From Janthinobacterium lividum PAMC 25724 (GTDB taxonomy: Bacteria; Pseudomonadota; Gammaproteobacteria; Burkholderiales; Burkholderiaceae_D), in assembly GCA_000242815.2 (NCBI GenBank), contig AHHB01000019.1, positions 124,001 to 188,000 on the forward strand: a stretch of DNA of 64,000 bases, in the 5' to 3' direction. The position numbers and the translations under genes were made by a program. Positions 1-11,026 of the stretch are shown here, in pieces; position 1 is the first letter of the stretch; the number at the start of each line of letters is the position of its first letter. The notes beneath the pieces are model-generated. The model was not told where the DNA came from. It made no database searches and worked only from the letters and a program-made list of their open reading frames with translations.

Positions 1-549
1 CTGGGGACAGAAAAAACGCGGCATGCAACATCCTGGCGGAGAGAAATAATGGGAGGTGCCGCGCCGCGCGCTGGTGGGGGCACGCGGCTGCGACTCGAGG
101 GTGCAATTTTAGTGCCGCTGCGCGCGGCCGGGTGAAATTCTTGCCGCTGGGCTTGCGTGCGGCGCATCCGGGGCGGGAAATCGCATGGAGATAATAAGTT
201 GGATAAAAATGAAATGTTGTTTTTTGATCTCATAAACCATTGCATTATTGACAGTGATGCTTTTGGCGTGGTTTTATGACTATACAAGTTGTGTTGAACG
301 ACATCAATTGTTTCCGGCAATCTCGTCCGTGATGTGATTCGGTATGTTTTTGGGAGACGCCGCACGTTTTAATGCCTGGGCCTATGGCCCTAGGCGCGTT
401 GCGACCAGCTTAAGTTGTTTGGAAAAGCATCACACTGTAGCGGGAGGGCCTTGCAGTTTTTTGCAAGTCTATGAGAGATTTAAGCGATTATAAAAATACA
501 AACTAACCGCTTATCAAGTGACACCAGAGATCATTAAAAGGAATAAGTT
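1..549. other. Intergenic region upstream of the first TonB-dependent receptor
   Basis: No convincing gene is seen here. Bases 1-200 are GC-rich and the rest is AT-rich, as expected of a promoter and 5' leader. A TTGACA hexamer lies at 248-253, but no good -10 element sits 16-18 bases after it. An imperfect hairpin (GCCTGGGCC, loop TAT, GGCCC then AGGC) lies at about 374-395. The long minus-strand frame that crosses this region is an antisense shadow of the receptor gene. Confidence 0.6.
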
Positions 550-3288
550 ATGATGTTTCGCGAAAAAAAGAGTGTGCAAGTGGTGAGACTGGCGTTGGCC
601 GCGTTCGCCGGCATCGCAACGATGAGCGTCCACGCGCAGCAAGCGACCGATGCGCCGGCGCCCAAGCTGCAGCGCGTAGAAATCACCGGTTCGAGCATTA
701 AACGCATCGAAGCCGAAGGTATTTCCCCGATCACCGTGATGACGCGCGAGTCGATCGCCCGCTCGGGTGCGACGTCGGTGCTGGACCTGATGCGCAACCT
801 GACTTCGGCTGGCGGTAACGGCGGTGAGCTGGCGACATCGAGCTCCTTCCGTAACGGCGCCACCAGCGTCTCGCTGCGCGGTCTGCCGACCCTTATCCTG
901 TTGAACGGCTACCGCCTGCCGGCGTCCGGTTCGGACGAGTACAGCGGCCAGACCTCGGTCGATCTGAACGCTATTCCACTGGCGGCGATCGAGCGCATCG
1001 ACGTGCTCAAGGACGGCGCCTCTGCCATCTACGGCACCGATGCCGTCGGCGGCGTCATCAATTTTATCCTGCGCAAGGATTACCAGGGCTTGACCCTGGA
1101 CGCCAGCACCGGCTCGACCACCTATGGCGACGGGCAAAACAATAAGGTGTCCGTATCCGGCGGTTTCGGCGACCGCGACGCACAGAAATTTAACGTGACC
1201 TATTCGGCCTCGTACGAAAAAACCAAGGCCATTCACGGTGTCGACCGCGATTGGGCGAACAGCACCGATTTCACCGGCCACAAGGGTGGCCTGTATCAGG
1301 GTGGCGTCTACGGCGCCAAGGGTAGCGATCCGGGCACCATGTCGCTGGGCGGTTCGCAGCGCATGCCTGATCCGGAGTGCGACGCAGCCCACCGCAAGCC
1401 CTATCCGAACGCGCCGGAATGGGTGGCTGCGCCTAACCGCAACGCCTGCCTGTATTCCGCCGCCGAGTCGGTAGACTTGGTGCGCCCGTCCACACGCTAC
1501 GGCGGCGCAGTGACGGCGAACTGGGATTTGACGCCGGATGTGTCGCTGTTCGCCAATCTGTTCTACAACCACTTCGACACGCGCATCCAAGGTTCGCCGG
1601 CCTGGATCCAAAACGCCGACCGCTCGGGCGTGCTGCGTGTGGCGGCGGACAACCGCTTCAACACCTACGGCGTGCCGGTCACCATCCGTCGCCTCTTCCC
1701 TGCCGCCGAGGGTGGTACGGGCACCAATGTGGATACCACCTGGCTGGTCGGCGGTGCTACCGGCCGCGTAGCCAACTGGGACTGGACCGTGTCCTTGGGA
1801 CACAGCCAGGAGAAGGGTGAAACGCGCGTCTACGGCTCCTTCCTGCACGATAAATTGCACAGTTACCTGGCGCAGGGCAAGTTTAACCCCTTCGGCGGTA
1901 ACCATAATTCGGAGCAGGTCATCAACGAACTGACTGCGGACCAGTACACCAAGACCAAGTCCTCCACGGACTTTGCCAAGGTGACCGCTTCGAGCGAATT
2001 CGGTCAACTGCCCGGCGGCAAAATCGGTGTAGCCGTTGGTGCCGAGTACAAGCGCGAGAAGCTCACCTACGATCCGTCGCAGGCTTGGCGCGACGGCGAG
2101 ATCGGCATCTACTCGACCCTGCGCGGCATCGACGGCTCCGAGTCGCTCGGCGCCGTGTTCGGCGAGTTGGCCCTGCCGCTGCTGAAAAACCTGGAAGCGC
2201 AGGCGGCCATCCGCTATGACCGCTACCAGATGGCCGGTGGTACCACCAATCCGAAGCTTGGCCTGCGCTGGACCGCCTTGCCGACCTTGATGTTCCGCAC
2301 CAGCTACAGCACCGGTTTCCGCGCGCCGACGCTGTCGCAGCGCTTTAACGAAGGCCGTGGCGGTTTCGTCGCGACCAAAGATCCGAAGCGTTGCATCGTG
2401 GGCGATGCGTATTTCGACACCGCTTGCAGCGGTTCGGCGCTGTCCCTGCTGTCCGGCACCAAGGATTTGAAGCCCGAAAAATCGAAGCAGTTCAACCTGG
2501 GTGTGGTCGCCGAACCGATCAAGAACCTGACGTTGGGCTTGACCTACTGGAACATCAAGTGGAATGACCGGGTCGAGAACCTCGACAACGAAACCGTGCT
2601 GGCGGGCGAGGATGGTCAGTACAAGAACGCCGTCACGCGCTACGCCGTGACGGCGGAAGACCAGGAGAAGTACAACGCGCTGAGCGCCGCCCAGCGCGCG
2701 ACGCTGGGCCCGTTGGTAGGTCGCCTGAAGCAGCTGCAGGTTGGCTTGATCAACCGCAGCAAGGTCGTCACCGACGGTCTGGATGTCGAAGCGGCGTACA
2801 CAATGCGCACGGCCGACATGGGTCGTTTCAAGGTGTCCGGTGAAGCGACTTACACGCTGTCCTACAACCGCGTGCTGCTGCCTGACGATCCGGCGATCAA
2901 TTGCCCTAACAACACGGCTTGCGAGGCTGGTGAATACGGCTATCCTAAGCTGCAGGCCAAGCTGGGCCTGAACTGGGATCGCGGTGCTTGGGCGGCGACG
3001 ACGAGCGCTAACTTCACTTCGCACTACCACGTGGAACGGACACCGTCGGCAACGATCAATCTTTACTACGACACGTACGCGAGCGGCTTGATGATCCCGA
3101 GCGCGACCCTGGTCGATGCCTCGTTGTCCTACAGCGGTTTCAAGAACCTGGTGCTGCGCGGTGGCGTCAACAACGTGTTTGATCGTACACCGGCGTTCGA
3201 TCCATCGTCGAACATCGGCTACGACAACGCCTACGGCAATCCGCGTGGCCGCTACATGTACGTGTCGGCGTCGTACTCCTTCAAATGA
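550..3288 (+). CDS. TonB-dependent outer-membrane receptor, GSSIKR family
   Basis: A 912-residue outer-membrane beta-barrel that would import a ligand using energy from TonB-ExbB-ExbD. A signal peptide covers about residues 1-29 (cleavage after SVHA). The mature N-terminus carries RVEITGSSIKR (residues 42-52), then a plug domain with LRGLPTLILLNGYRLP, the IERIDVLKDGASAIYGTDAVGG motif and INFILRKDY. The C-terminus ends in an aromatic beta-signal (YMYVSASYSFK). There is no N-terminal STN signalling domain, and no sigma or anti-sigma gene is adjacent, so FecI-type surface signalling is unlikely. The ligand cannot be read from sequence. It is one of four related receptors in the window (others at 19087, 22290 and 25307). 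The start has a weak AAGGA ribosome-binding site. Confidence 0.93.
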   Translation: MMFREKKSVQVVRLALAAFAGIATMSVHAQQATDAPAPKLQRVEITGSSIKRIEAEGISPITVMTRESIARSGATSVLDLMRNLTSAGGNGGELATSSSFRNGATSVSLRGLPTLILLNGYRLPASGSDEYSGQTSVDLNAIPLAAIERIDVLKDGASAIYGTDAVGGVINFILRKDYQGLTLDASTGSTTYGDGQNNKVSVSGGFGDRDAQKFNVTYSASYEKTKAIHGVDRDWANSTDFTGHKGGLYQGGVYGAKGSDPGTMSLGGSQRMPDPECDAAHRKPYPNAPEWVAAPNRNACLYSAAESVDLVRPSTRYGGAVTANWDLTPDVSLFANLFYNHFDTRIQGSPAWIQNADRSGVLRVAADNRFNTYGVPVTIRRLFPAAEGGTGTNVDTTWLVGGATGRVANWDWTVSLGHSQEKGETRVYGSFLHDKLHSYLAQGKFNPFGGNHNSEQVINELTADQYTKTKSSTDFAKVTASSEFGQLPGGKIGVAVGAEYKREKLTYDPSQAWRDGEIGIYSTLRGIDGSESLGAVFGELALPLLKNLEAQAAIRYDRYQMAGGTTNPKLGLRWTALPTLMFRTSYSTGFRAPTLSQRFNEGRGGFVATKDPKRCIVGDAYFDTACSGSALSLLSGTKDLKPEKSKQFNLGVVAEPIKNLTLGLTYWNIKWNDRVENLDNETVLAGEDGQYKNAVTRYAVTAEDQEKYNALSAAQRATLGPLVGRLKQLQVGLINRSKVVTDGLDVEAAYTMRTADMGRFKVSGEATYTLSYNRVLLPDDPAINCPNNTACEAGEYGYPKLQAKLGLNWDRGAWAATTSANFTSHYHVERTPSATINLYYDTYASGLMIPSATLVDASLSYSGFKNLVLRGGVNNVFDRTPAFDPSSNIGYDNAYGNPRGRYMYVSASYSFK

Positions 3289-3358
3289 TGTGAGGGCGGG
3301 CTGATGCGCGGAGCGGGCCGATTGACGGCGCGCTCCGCAGCGGCGCAAGCTGCAAAAG

Positions 3359-3383
3359 AACCGGGCCCGGCCCGGTTTTTTTT
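3359..3383 (+). terminator. Intrinsic terminator after the first receptor gene
   Basis: An 8-bp GC-rich stem (AACCGGGC / GCCCGGTT) with a three-base loop is followed by a run of eight T. It lies 70 bases after the receptor stop codon and isolates that gene from tkt. Confidence 0.85.
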
Positions 3384-3455
3384 CGTCCCTCCGGGGCGCA
3401 GGAGGGGTAAGGTGCAGCGGCGTCGCGCGCGGTTTGATTTTTCCCCTTGTTGGTC

Positions 3456-3464
3456 TGGTAAAAT
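3456..3464 (+). promoter_or_regulatory. Probable extended -10 promoter for tkt
   Basis: TGGTAAAAT matches an extended -10 element (TGN then TAAAAT). It sits 66 bases before the chosen tkt start and directly after the upstream terminator. The -35 region (TTGATT at 3434-3439, 19-base spacing) is poor, as is usual for extended -10 promoters. Confidence 0.45.
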
Positions 3465-3529
3465 ACGCAGTTCTGACTGCGCCCAGCTGCGCTGCAAACG
3501 AATTTAAACTCCGCGATCGACCACACACG

Positions 3530-5527
3530 ATGAACTCTACGCTCCCTACCACCAAAATGGCCAATGCGATCCGCGCACTGGCAATGGACGCTGTACAAAA
3601 GGCCAATTCCGGCCATCCAGGCATGCCGATGGGCATGGCCGAGATCGCAGTTGCCCTGTGGAGTGGTCATTATCGCCACAATCCAGCGAATCCAAAATGG
3701 CAAAACCGTGACCGTTTCCTGTTGTCGAACGGCCACGGCTCGATGCTGCACTACGCGCTGCTGCACCTGACGGGCTATGACTTGTCGATGGATGACATCA
3801 AGGCCTTCCGCCAGATGCATTCGAAAACCCCGGGCCACCCGGAAGTCGACATCACGCCAGGCGTGGAAACGACCACCGGCCCGCTGGGCCAGGGCATTGC
3901 CAACGCCGTCGGCATGGCCTTGTCGGAGCAATTGCTGGCAGCTGAATTCAACCGCCCCGGCCACGATATTGTCAACCACTATACCTACGCGTTTGTGGGC
4001 GATGGTTGCCTGATGGAAGGTATTTCGCACGAAGTGTGCGCGCTGGCCGGCACCCTGGGCTTGAACAAGCTGATCGCGCTGTACGACGACAACGGTATTT
4101 CCATCGATGGCAAAGTCGAAGGCTGGTTCACGGACGACACCCCAGCCCGCTTCGAAGCGTATGGCTGGAACGTCATCCGCGCCGTCGACGGCCATGACGT
4201 TGCCGCCGTGTCCGCTGCCATCGCCGCCGCCAAGACGGCCAGCAAGCCTACCTTGATCTGCTGCAAGACCATCATCGGCAAGGGTTCGCCGAACCTGCAA
4301 GGCGGCGACAAGGTCCACGGCGCCGCGCTGGGTGACAAGGAAATCGCTGCCGTGCGTGAATACATCGGCTGGGATGCCGCACCGTTCGAGATGCCCGCTG
4401 ACGTGTACGCCGCCTGGGATGCCAAGCAACAAGGCGCCCTGCTGGAAGCGGATTGGAACGAGCGCTTTGGCGCCTACAGCAGCCAATTCCCGCAGCAAGC
4501 TGCTGAACTGACCCGCCGCATGCAGGGCGAGTTGCCACAGGCATTCGAAGCGGCCCTGAGCGCCGCCATCGCGTCCTGCGTCGAAAAGAAAGAAAATATC
4601 GCTACCCGCAAGGCCAGCCAGAACGCCATCCAGGCACTGGCCTCGTCTTTGCCGGAATTTTTGGGCGGCTCGGCCGACCTGACCGGCTCGAACCTGACCA
4701 ACTGGAAAGAGTGCGTGGCCGTGCGTTCGGGCCAGCCTGGCAACCATATCAATTACGGCGTGCGCGAATTCGGCATGAGCGCCATCATGAACGGCATTAC
4801 CCTGCACGGCGGTTACATCCCGTTCGGCGCGACGTTCCTGACGTTCTCCGACTACAGCCGCAATGCCTTGCGCATGGCCGCGCTGATGAAACTGCGTTCG
4901 ATCTTCGTGTTTACCCACGATTCGATCGGCCTGGGCGAAGATGGCCCGACGCACCAATCGGTCGAGCACGTCTCGTCGATGCGTTTGATCCCTCACCTGG
5001 ACAACTGGCGTCCATGCGACACCGTCGAGTCGGCCGCTGCCTGGGGCGCCGCCGTGCGCCGCAAGGATGGTCCGTCGACCCTGATTTTCTCGCGCCAGAA
5101 CCTGCCATATCAAGAGCGTAGCGCCGAGCAGATCGAGAACATCTATCGCGGCGGCTATGTGCTGAACGATGTGGCCGATGCCAAGGCGATCCTGATCGCC
5201 ACCGGTTCCGAGGTGGAACTGGCCGTCGCTGCCGCCAGCGCGCTGGCCTCGGAAGGCATCAACGTGCGCGTGGTGTCGATGCCATCGACTGACGTGTATG
5301 ACCGCCAGGACGCCGCCTACAAGGCCAGCGTGCTGACCAAGGGCGTGCCGCGCGTGGCCATCGAAGCTGGCGTGACCAGCTTCTGGTACAAATACGTGGG
5401 CCTGGAAGGCGCCGTGGTCGGTATCGACACGTTTGGCGAATCGGCACCTGCCGGCGTGCTGTTCAAGCATTTCGGTTTCACGGTCGAGAACGTCGTCGCC
5501 AAGGTGAAAGCGGTTATCGCCGGCTAA
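3530..5527 (+). CDS. tkt: Transketolase
   Basis: A 665-residue thiamine-diphosphate enzyme of the pentose phosphate pathway. It moves two-carbon units between ketose and aldose phosphates in the cytoplasm. Family motifs are clear: [16 protein letters not shown] near the N-terminus, [17 protein letters not shown], the cofactor-binding [18 protein letters not shown], and [19 protein letters not shown] in the pyrimidine-binding domain. The frame is open upstream to 3434, but the ATG at 3530 gives [20 protein letters not shown], which is the family N-terminus. The gap gene follows after 78 bases, so the two may be co-transcribed as a sugar-phosphate unit. A short GACCCCG/CGGGGT stem lies in the gap but is not followed directly by a T run. 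Confidence 0.97.
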   Translation: MNSTLPTTKMANAIRALAMDAVQKANSGHPGMPMGMAEIAVALWSGHYRHNPANPKWQNRDRFLLSNGHGSMLHYALLHLTGYDLSMDDIKAFRQMHSKTPGHPEVDITPGVETTTGPLGQGIANAVGMALSEQLLAAEFNRPGHDIVNHYTYAFVGDGCLMEGISHEVCALAGTLGLNKLIALYDDNGISIDGKVEGWFTDDTPARFEAYGWNVIRAVDGHDVAAVSAAIAAAKTASKPTLICCKTIIGKGSPNLQGGDKVHGAALGDKEIAAVREYIGWDAAPFEMPADVYAAWDAKQQGALLEADWNERFGAYSSQFPQQAAELTRRMQGELPQAFEAALSAAIASCVEKKENIATRKASQNAIQALASSLPEFLGGSADLTGSNLTNWKECVAVRSGQPGNHINYGVREFGMSAIMNGITLHGGYIPFGATFLTFSDYSRNALRMAALMKLRSIFVFTHDSIGLGEDGPTHQSVEHVSSMRLIPHLDNWRPCDTVESAAAWGAAVRRKDGPSTLIFSRQNLPYQERSAEQIENIYRGGYVLNDVADAKAILIATGSEVELAVAAASALASEGINVRVVSMPSTDVYDRQDAAYKASVLTKGVPRVAIEAGVTSFWYKYVGLEGAVVGIDTFGESAPAGVLFKHFGFTVENVVAKVKAVIAG

Positions 5528-5605
5528 TATTGATTTTGAGCAGACCCCGTCCACGTGCTGGCCGGGGTGCTGTGCTGATACCTTTTTTTTAATCAGGAGC
5601 AGAGT

Positions 5606-6616
5606 ATGACGATCAAAGTTGCAATCAATGGCTACGGCCGTATCGGCCGTAATGTGTTGCGCGCTTTCTACGAAGGCGGCAAGAAACAGGATATCCAGAT
5701 CGTTGCCATCAACGACCTGGGCGATGCCAAATCGAACGCTCACCTGACCCGCTACGATACCGCGCACGGCAAGTTCCCGGGCACCGTGACCGTCGAAGGC
5801 GATAACATGATCGTCAATGGCGATCCGATCCGCGTGTTTGCACAGCGCAACCCGGCTGAAATTCCATGGGGCGAGTTGGGCGTGGACGTGGTGCTGGAAT
5901 GCACGGGCTTCTTCACCACCAAAGAAAAAGCTTCGGCTCACCTGAAGGGTGGCGCCAAGAAAGTCATCATCTCGGCACCAGGCGGCAAGGACGTCGATGC
6001 GACCGTCGTGTTCGGCGTCAACCATTCGGTATTGAAATCGACCGACACCGTCATCTCGAACGCGTCGTGCACCACCAACTGCCTGGCACCGCTGGTCAAG
6101 CCGCTCAACGACGCCATCGGCATCGAAACGGGCTTGATGACCACCGTGCACGCCTACACCAACGACCAGGTGCTGTCCGACGTGATGCATGAAGACCTGC
6201 GCCGCGCGCGTTCGGCCACCATGAGCATGATCCCGACCAAGACCGGCGCTGCTGCCGCCGTTGGCCTGGTGTTGCCTGAGCTCAATGGCAAGCTGGACGG
6301 CTTCGCTATCCGCGTGCCGACCATCAACGTCTCGCTGGTCGACCTGTCCTTCATCGCCAAGCGCGATACCACCGTGGAAGAAGTCAACGCGCTGATGAAA
6401 GCCGCGTCGGAAGGCGCCCTGGAAGGTATCCTGACGTACCAGACCGAACCGCTGGTATCGATCGACTTCAACCACAACCCTGCTTCGTCGAACTTCGATT
6501 CGACCCTGACCAAGGTATCGGGCCGTCTGGTGAAAGTATCGTCGTGGTACGACAATGAGTGGGGTTTCTCGAACCGCATGCTCGACACCACCGTCGCGCT
6601 GATGTCGGCCAAGTAA
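5606..6616 (+). CDS. gap: Glyceraldehyde-3-phosphate dehydrogenase, type I
   Basis: A 336-residue NAD-dependent glycolytic and gluconeogenic enzyme that oxidises glyceraldehyde 3-phosphate to 1,3-bisphosphoglycerate. The Rossmann motif [13 protein letters not shown] is at residues 8-20. The catalytic cysteine sits in [13 protein letters not shown] near residue 156, and the C-terminal substrate-binding [13 protein letters not shown] is present. Length is normal for the family. A strong AGGAG site precedes the ATG. The gene lies 78 bases after tkt and ends at a strong terminator. Confidence 0.97.
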   Translation: MTIKVAINGYGRIGRNVLRAFYEGGKKQDIQIVAINDLGDAKSNAHLTRYDTAHGKFPGTVTVEGDNMIVNGDPIRVFAQRNPAEIPWGELGVDVVLECTGFFTTKEKASAHLKGGAKKVIISAPGGKDVDATVVFGVNHSVLKSTDTVISNASCTTNCLAPLVKPLNDAIGIETGLMTTVHAYTNDQVLSDVMHEDLRRARSATMSMIPTKTGAAAAVGLVLPELNGKLDGFAIRVPTINVSLVDLSFIAKRDTTVEEVNALMKAASEGALEGILTYQTEPLVSIDFNHNPASSNFDSTLTKVSGRLVKVSSWYDNEWGFSNRMLDTTVALMSAK

Positions 6617-6632
6617 TTTTTGGCTAGCCTAG

Positions 6633-6659
6633 AAAAACGCCCTTCGGGGCGTTTTTTTT
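6633..6659 (+). terminator. Intrinsic terminator after gap
   Basis: The stem AAACGCCC/GGGCGTTT with a TTCG-type loop is followed by a T run, 16 bases after the gap stop codon. It can also serve the minus strand, where the DUF1275 gene ends about 30 bases away. Confidence 0.9.
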
Positions 6660-6688
6660 ATTCGTGGCTTTACGACGCCTGACAAAAC

Positions 6689-7453
6689 TTACAGGCGGCG
6701 CCGGTAAAAGCGCCACAGCAGGCGCAAGTCACGTAGCACCGGCGCGCCCGACAGCAAGGTCAGCACGCCGGCCAAGATGATAGTGGCGGGCGGGAAACCG
6801 ATGTGCTTGAAGGCCAGTGCGCCGCTGACGCCGCCGATGAAGAAGCAGATGATCAGCAGGCTGTGCGTTTTCAGCTTGTCGCGGTTGACCTTTACCACCC
6901 GGTCTGGCAATTGCCTGCGGTTGTAATACGCCATCTTGCCCAGTTCGATGCCGATATCGGTGGACAGGCCCGTGACGTGCGTGGTGCGGATGACGGCGCT
7001 TGAAATCTTGGTGATGATGGCGTTTTGCAAGCCCATGACAAAGCACAGCAGCAAGATGGTGACAGGGCCCAGTATGTCGGGCATGGCCGCCAGGTAGTTG
7101 CCCGCCAGGCCAAATAGCAGCAACAAGGCCGCTTCGAGCAGGAGGCTGGCGGCAAATTGGCTGTGCAGCCGGCGCCGCTTGCCCCAGTTCACCATGATGG
7201 CCGTCACGGCCGCGCCGCTGACGAAAGCCAGCCAGGCGCCCAGCGCGGCCAGCGCCAGCGTTATATTGCCCAGTGCCAGGTCATCGGCCATGCCGGAAAC
7301 GATGCCCGTCATGTGCGAGGTATAGCCGCCGATGGCGAGAAAACCACCGGCATTCACGGCGCCGGCGACCAGCGCCAGTACGCAGCCCAGTTGCAGATTG
7401 GCTTGTGTATCGCGTGCCGATCCGCTCAGGCGGGCCAGGTAATGGAGTGGCAT
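6689..7453 (-). CDS. DUF1275 (YoaK-like) membrane protein
   Basis: A 254-residue inner-membrane protein with about six hydrophobic helices. Family features visible are AGAVNAGGFLAIGGYTSHMTG near residues 31-51 and MGLQNAIITKISSAVIRTTHVTG in the middle, which match the DUF1275/YoaK family. The substrate and role are unknown for the family. It lies 36 bases downstream of the Cache-domain gene on the same strand, so the two may share a transcript. The C-terminus is strongly basic (LLWRFYRRRL), consistent with a cytoplasmic end. Confidence 0.85.
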   Translation of the reverse strand: MPLHYLARLSGSARDTQANLQLGCVLALVAGAVNAGGFLAIGGYTSHMTGIVSGMADDLALGNITLALAALGAWLAFVSGAAVTAIMVNWGKRRRLHSQFAASLLLEAALLLLFGLAGNYLAAMPDILGPVTILLLCFVMGLQNAIITKISSAVIRTTHVTGLSTDIGIELGKMAYYNRRQLPDRVVKVNRDKLKTHSLLIICFFIGGVSGALAFKHIGFPPATIILAGVLTLLSGAPVLRDLRLLWRFYRRRL

Positions 7454-7488
7454 GCGGGGCCGGCTTCCTCTTTGCGTTGCTTATTCGC

Positions 7489-7965
7489 TTATTTATAGAT
7501 GCCGGAACCGACGATCATATTGTCGACCCGTTCGACGTAGCCCGATTTTTGTTCGACCACCTTGGTCAGCGGATTGGGCCACTTGAAGTCTACCCAGCCG
7601 CGTCCGGCCGGCGTGCTGGCAGTGGCAATCAGCGATTTGACGATGTCCTTGCCTTCATTGTCCTTCAGGTCGATCAGATTCTTGCCGACCATCTTGGGAT
7701 TGTTGCCGTGCGCCAGGGTGATGCCGTTCGTGTCGTACACATAAATGTACAGGTCGCGGTCATGAAAACTGGTGTTGGCAGGATCGGTAATGGCGGCAAA
7801 GGCCTTTTCCTTGCCTTCAGCCTTGATCATGGCTACGGCGCGCTTGGTCATGGCGATGGCTTCGTCGGCGCTGCCTTTGGGGGCGGCCCATGCCGCTGCC
7901 GGCATGGCGCAGAGGATGCAACTGGCAATGAGGGCATTGACGCCCGTTTTTACACTCGTTTTCAT
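7489..7965 (-). CDS. Periplasmic single-Cache domain protein
   Basis: A 158-residue protein with a signal peptide (about 1-27, ending AAWA). One small-molecule-sensing Cache domain makes up nearly all of the mature chain. Diagnostic stretches are DLYIYVYDTNGITLAHGNNPKMVGKNL, GRGWVDFKWPNP and KSGYVERVDNMIVGSGIY. There is no membrane anchor or output domain, so it is a stand-alone soluble sensor or binding protein rather than a chemoreceptor. Ligand and partner cannot be inferred. It follows glnE by about 100 bases on the minus strand. Confidence 0.85.
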   Translation of the reverse strand: MKTSVKTGVNALIASCILCAMPAAAWAAPKGSADEAIAMTKRAVAMIKAEGKEKAFAAITDPANTSFHDRDLYIYVYDTNGITLAHGNNPKMVGKNLIDLKDNEGKDIVKSLIATASTPAGRGWVDFKWPNPLTKVVEQKSGYVERVDNMIVGSGIYK

Positions 7966-8064
7966 ACGCTGTCTCCTGGGTTGACAGGCAATCCCGGCGC
8001 GCCCTGTTGTACGGCACTACTTGGAAGTGGAATTGCCTGTATGTATCATACGCCGCCGCCGGGC

Positions 8065-10820
8065 TTATGCAATCGCTGCGGGAAAGATCGTGTGCCACAG
8101 GCGCGTCACGTTGCCGGCATGTAGGCGCACGCGTTCCGGTTCCACGCGGGCCAGGTCTTGTCCCTGCAGGCGTAACTGGTGCTGCAGCTTGCGCAGCGCG
8201 CGGTAGGCGTCGGCGACCAGGGCGGCCAGCTGCGCGTCAATCAAGCCCAGTTCGCCGCACAGGCGCAGCAGGGCGATATTGCCCGAGTTGGCCGTCAGCT
8301 GCGGATACTGCGCCGCGTGTTGCAGCACCAGGTATTGCACCATGAACTCGATGTCGATCATGCCGCCCGGATCTTGTTTCAGGTCAAAGCTGCCAGGGCG
8401 CGATGGGTGGGCATCGAGCATCTTCTTGCGCATGGCCACCACTTCGCCCTTGAGTGGGCCGTTTTCGGGACGCTCCTTGCGCAAGATCGTGTCGCGGATG
8501 CGTTCGAAATGCTTGCCGATGGCGATGTCGCCGGCGCAGAAGCGCGCGCGCGTGAGCGCCTGGTGCTCCCACACCCAGGCGGCGCTGCCCTGGTAGCGCT
8601 CGAAGGCCTGCACGCTCGAGACCAGCATGCCCGAGGCGCCATCGGGGCGCAGGGCGATGTCGATGTCGAACAGGATGCCGGCCGAAGTGTGCGAGGTCAT
8701 CCAGGTAATGAACCGTTGCGCCAGCTTGGCGTACAGGCCCGGTGCTTCCTGGTCGTCGTCGTCGAACAGGAAGATGACGTCGAGGTCCGAGACATAGCCC
8801 AGTTCCTTGCCGCCCAGCTTGCCATACGCGATGACGGCGAACTTCGGTACCTCGCAGTGGCGTGTCGGCAAGGTTTGCCAGACCGCTTGCACGGTGGCGG
8901 CGACGATGATATCGGCCAGCTGCGACAGGTAGTCGGCCAGCTTTTCCACACTCAGGTCGCCCGCCAGGTCTTGCGCCAGGCACTGGAACAGCTGCGCATG
9001 ATGTGTTTCACGCAGGATATCCATCTGCCGCTCCGTGTCGCCGGGAGCGTCGTCGAGCTGGCGCTGCAACTCCAGCGCCAGCGCGTTTGGATCGGGCACC
9101 GTATTGCGGATACCTTCGTCTAACAGCTCGTCGAGCAGGATCGGGTGTTGCGTGAGAAAGGTGGCGGCCCAGCCGCTGGCGCACACCATGCGCACGACGC
9201 GCTCGAGCGTATGCGGATATTCGGTCAGCAGCGACAGATACGCCGAGCGGCGCGCGATGGCTTCCAAAAAGTCGAGCAGCCGGCCCAGGGTGGCCAATTG
9301 GCTGGCGTTACCGTTGGAAACGGAGCAATCGGAGATCAGGGGCAGGGCGGCATTGACGAGGGCGACGAGGCGCGTGCGGCTCGCCTCGGGCAAGGACTGC
9401 AGGCGCGGTGCCTGCCACGTGGCCAGCAAACGGCGTGCGCAGGTGGCGCTCTCATGGAAGCCCAGGGCGGCAAAGCGCGCCTCGATGGCTTCCTGCTGGT
9501 CCGAGGCGGCGCAGTCGTTCGAGGTCTGCGGGTCGATGCCCGGATCGACCGGCGGCGTGCCGCTGCTCTTGTCGCTGAACATCTCGTCGAATTGCGCTGC
9601 GACAAACACGCGGTGCGTTTCCAGTTGGGCCAGCAGAGTGGGCGTGTCGGGCAGCCCATCATTTGCGCTACGCTCAGGCGGTCGGCCTCGTTGGCGGGCA
9701 GGGTGTGGGTTTGCGCATCGTCCAGGTATTGCAGCCGGTGTTCGAGATTGCGCAGGAAAGTGTAAGAGTCCAGCAACTGTTGCACGATGGCTGGCTCCAG
9801 CAAGCCCTTCTCTGCCACCGTGCGCAAGGTGGCGCGCGTGGGGCGCTCGCGCAACTCGGCATCGCGTCCGCCGCGTATCAATTGAAATACTTGCGCCAGA
9901 AATTCGATTTCGCGGATGCCGCCACGGCCCAGCTTGACGTTGTTGCTGCGGTCAGGATGCAAGCGTTCCTGGCGGTTGACCTCGGCGCGGATCTGGCCGT
10001 GCATGGTGCGGATGGCGTCGATGACGCCGAAATCGAGGTAGCGGCGGAAAACGAAGGGACGCACGATGGCGTCGAGCGAGGCGATGTCGGCCGCCTTGCC
10101 CGTCACGGCGCGTGCCTTGACCCAGGCATAGCGCTCCCATTCGCGCCCTTGCACGATCAGGTATTGCTCCACCATGCCCAGGCTGGCGGCCAGCGGGCCG
10201 GAGTTGCCGTTCGGGCGCAAGGCCATGTCGACGCGGAAGGTAAAGCCGTCTTGCGTAATCTCGGACAGGGCGGCGATCAGTTTCTTGCCCATGCGAATGA
10301 AAAATTCGTGGTTGGACAGGCTGCGCTGGCCCGGCACGGTGATGCGCGTGTCGCCATCTTCCGGGTAAACAAAGATCAGATCGATATCCGACGAGACGTT
10401 GAGCTCGCCGCCGCCCTGCTTGCCCATCGCCAGCACCATCAAGGCCTGTTCCTCGCCCGATTCTTCGCCGACCGGCATGCCGTGCAGGGTCACCATCTCG
10501 GCCATGATGGCGTCCACATGCGTGCGGATGGCAAAATCGGCAAAGGCCGTCATGGCCGTGACGACTTCGTTCAAGTCGGCCTGGCCGTTCAGGTCGCGCT
10601 CGATCAAGCCGCACACCAGCAGGTTGCGCAGGCGGCGCATGGCCCGTTCGGCCGGTAGCGGCGGCGTCGCGGCGTTCGATTGCTCGGCCAGTGCAGCGGC
10701 AAAATCGAGGCTGTCGAGCGGCGCTTGCACCAGTTGCGCGACCTGCGCTGTGCGCTCGGGGGCGGCGCCCAGCCAACGCTGGTAGAAACGGGAGGCGGAG
10801 ATCAAAGGCTGTGTGCTCAT
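8065..10820 (-). pseudogene. glnE: Bifunctional glutamine synthetase adenylyltransferase/removase, frameshifted
   Basis: GlnE controls glutamine synthetase by attaching and removing AMP on a tyrosine, in response to PII. The N-terminal (removase) half runs from MSTQPLISASRFYQRW (start 10820) and has GKQGGGELNVSSDIDLIFVY. The C-terminal (transferase) half has GKLGGKELGYVSDLDVIFLFDDD and ends at 8065. The reading frame breaks near 9652: the coding strand reads ATG GGC TGC CCG, whereas inserting one C after GGC restores MMGLPDTPTLLAQLETHRVF and continues directly into the second frame. The restored length is about 918 residues, normal for the family (E. coli 946). Both nucleotidyltransferase motifs are intact and there is no other damage. 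A one-base sequencing error is more likely than a dead gene. Confidence 0.9.
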
Positions 10821-11026
10821 GGTGTCGGTAAGGCTCTCGTGAATACTGCTTGCATGGTTCTGGATAACTTGGCTGCGAACGGCGGGGGATGCGGTAAAAT
10901 TGTGCCGCTGGCGCAAATGCCGCCGGCAGTGCGTGCGCTTCCAGATGATGGTAAGGGAGGCTTTGCTCAGAAGCAAGCGCAAGGAGGCAGGCGCGCACCA
11001 CGAATACAGACGATTTTTGCCATTAT

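Noticed and set aside
5543-5589. Terminator between tkt and gap
   Set aside because: The ACCCCG/CGGGGT stem has a long loop and the T run begins about 15 bases after it, so it is unlikely to end transcription efficiently.
514-6475. Two very long minus-strand frames (514-3636 and 3281-6475, over 1000 codons each)
   Set aside because: They lie exactly antisense to the receptor, tkt and gap genes, which have clear family motifs. Long antisense frames are expected with GC-rich codon use, and the products are His/Arg/Gln-rich with no family character.
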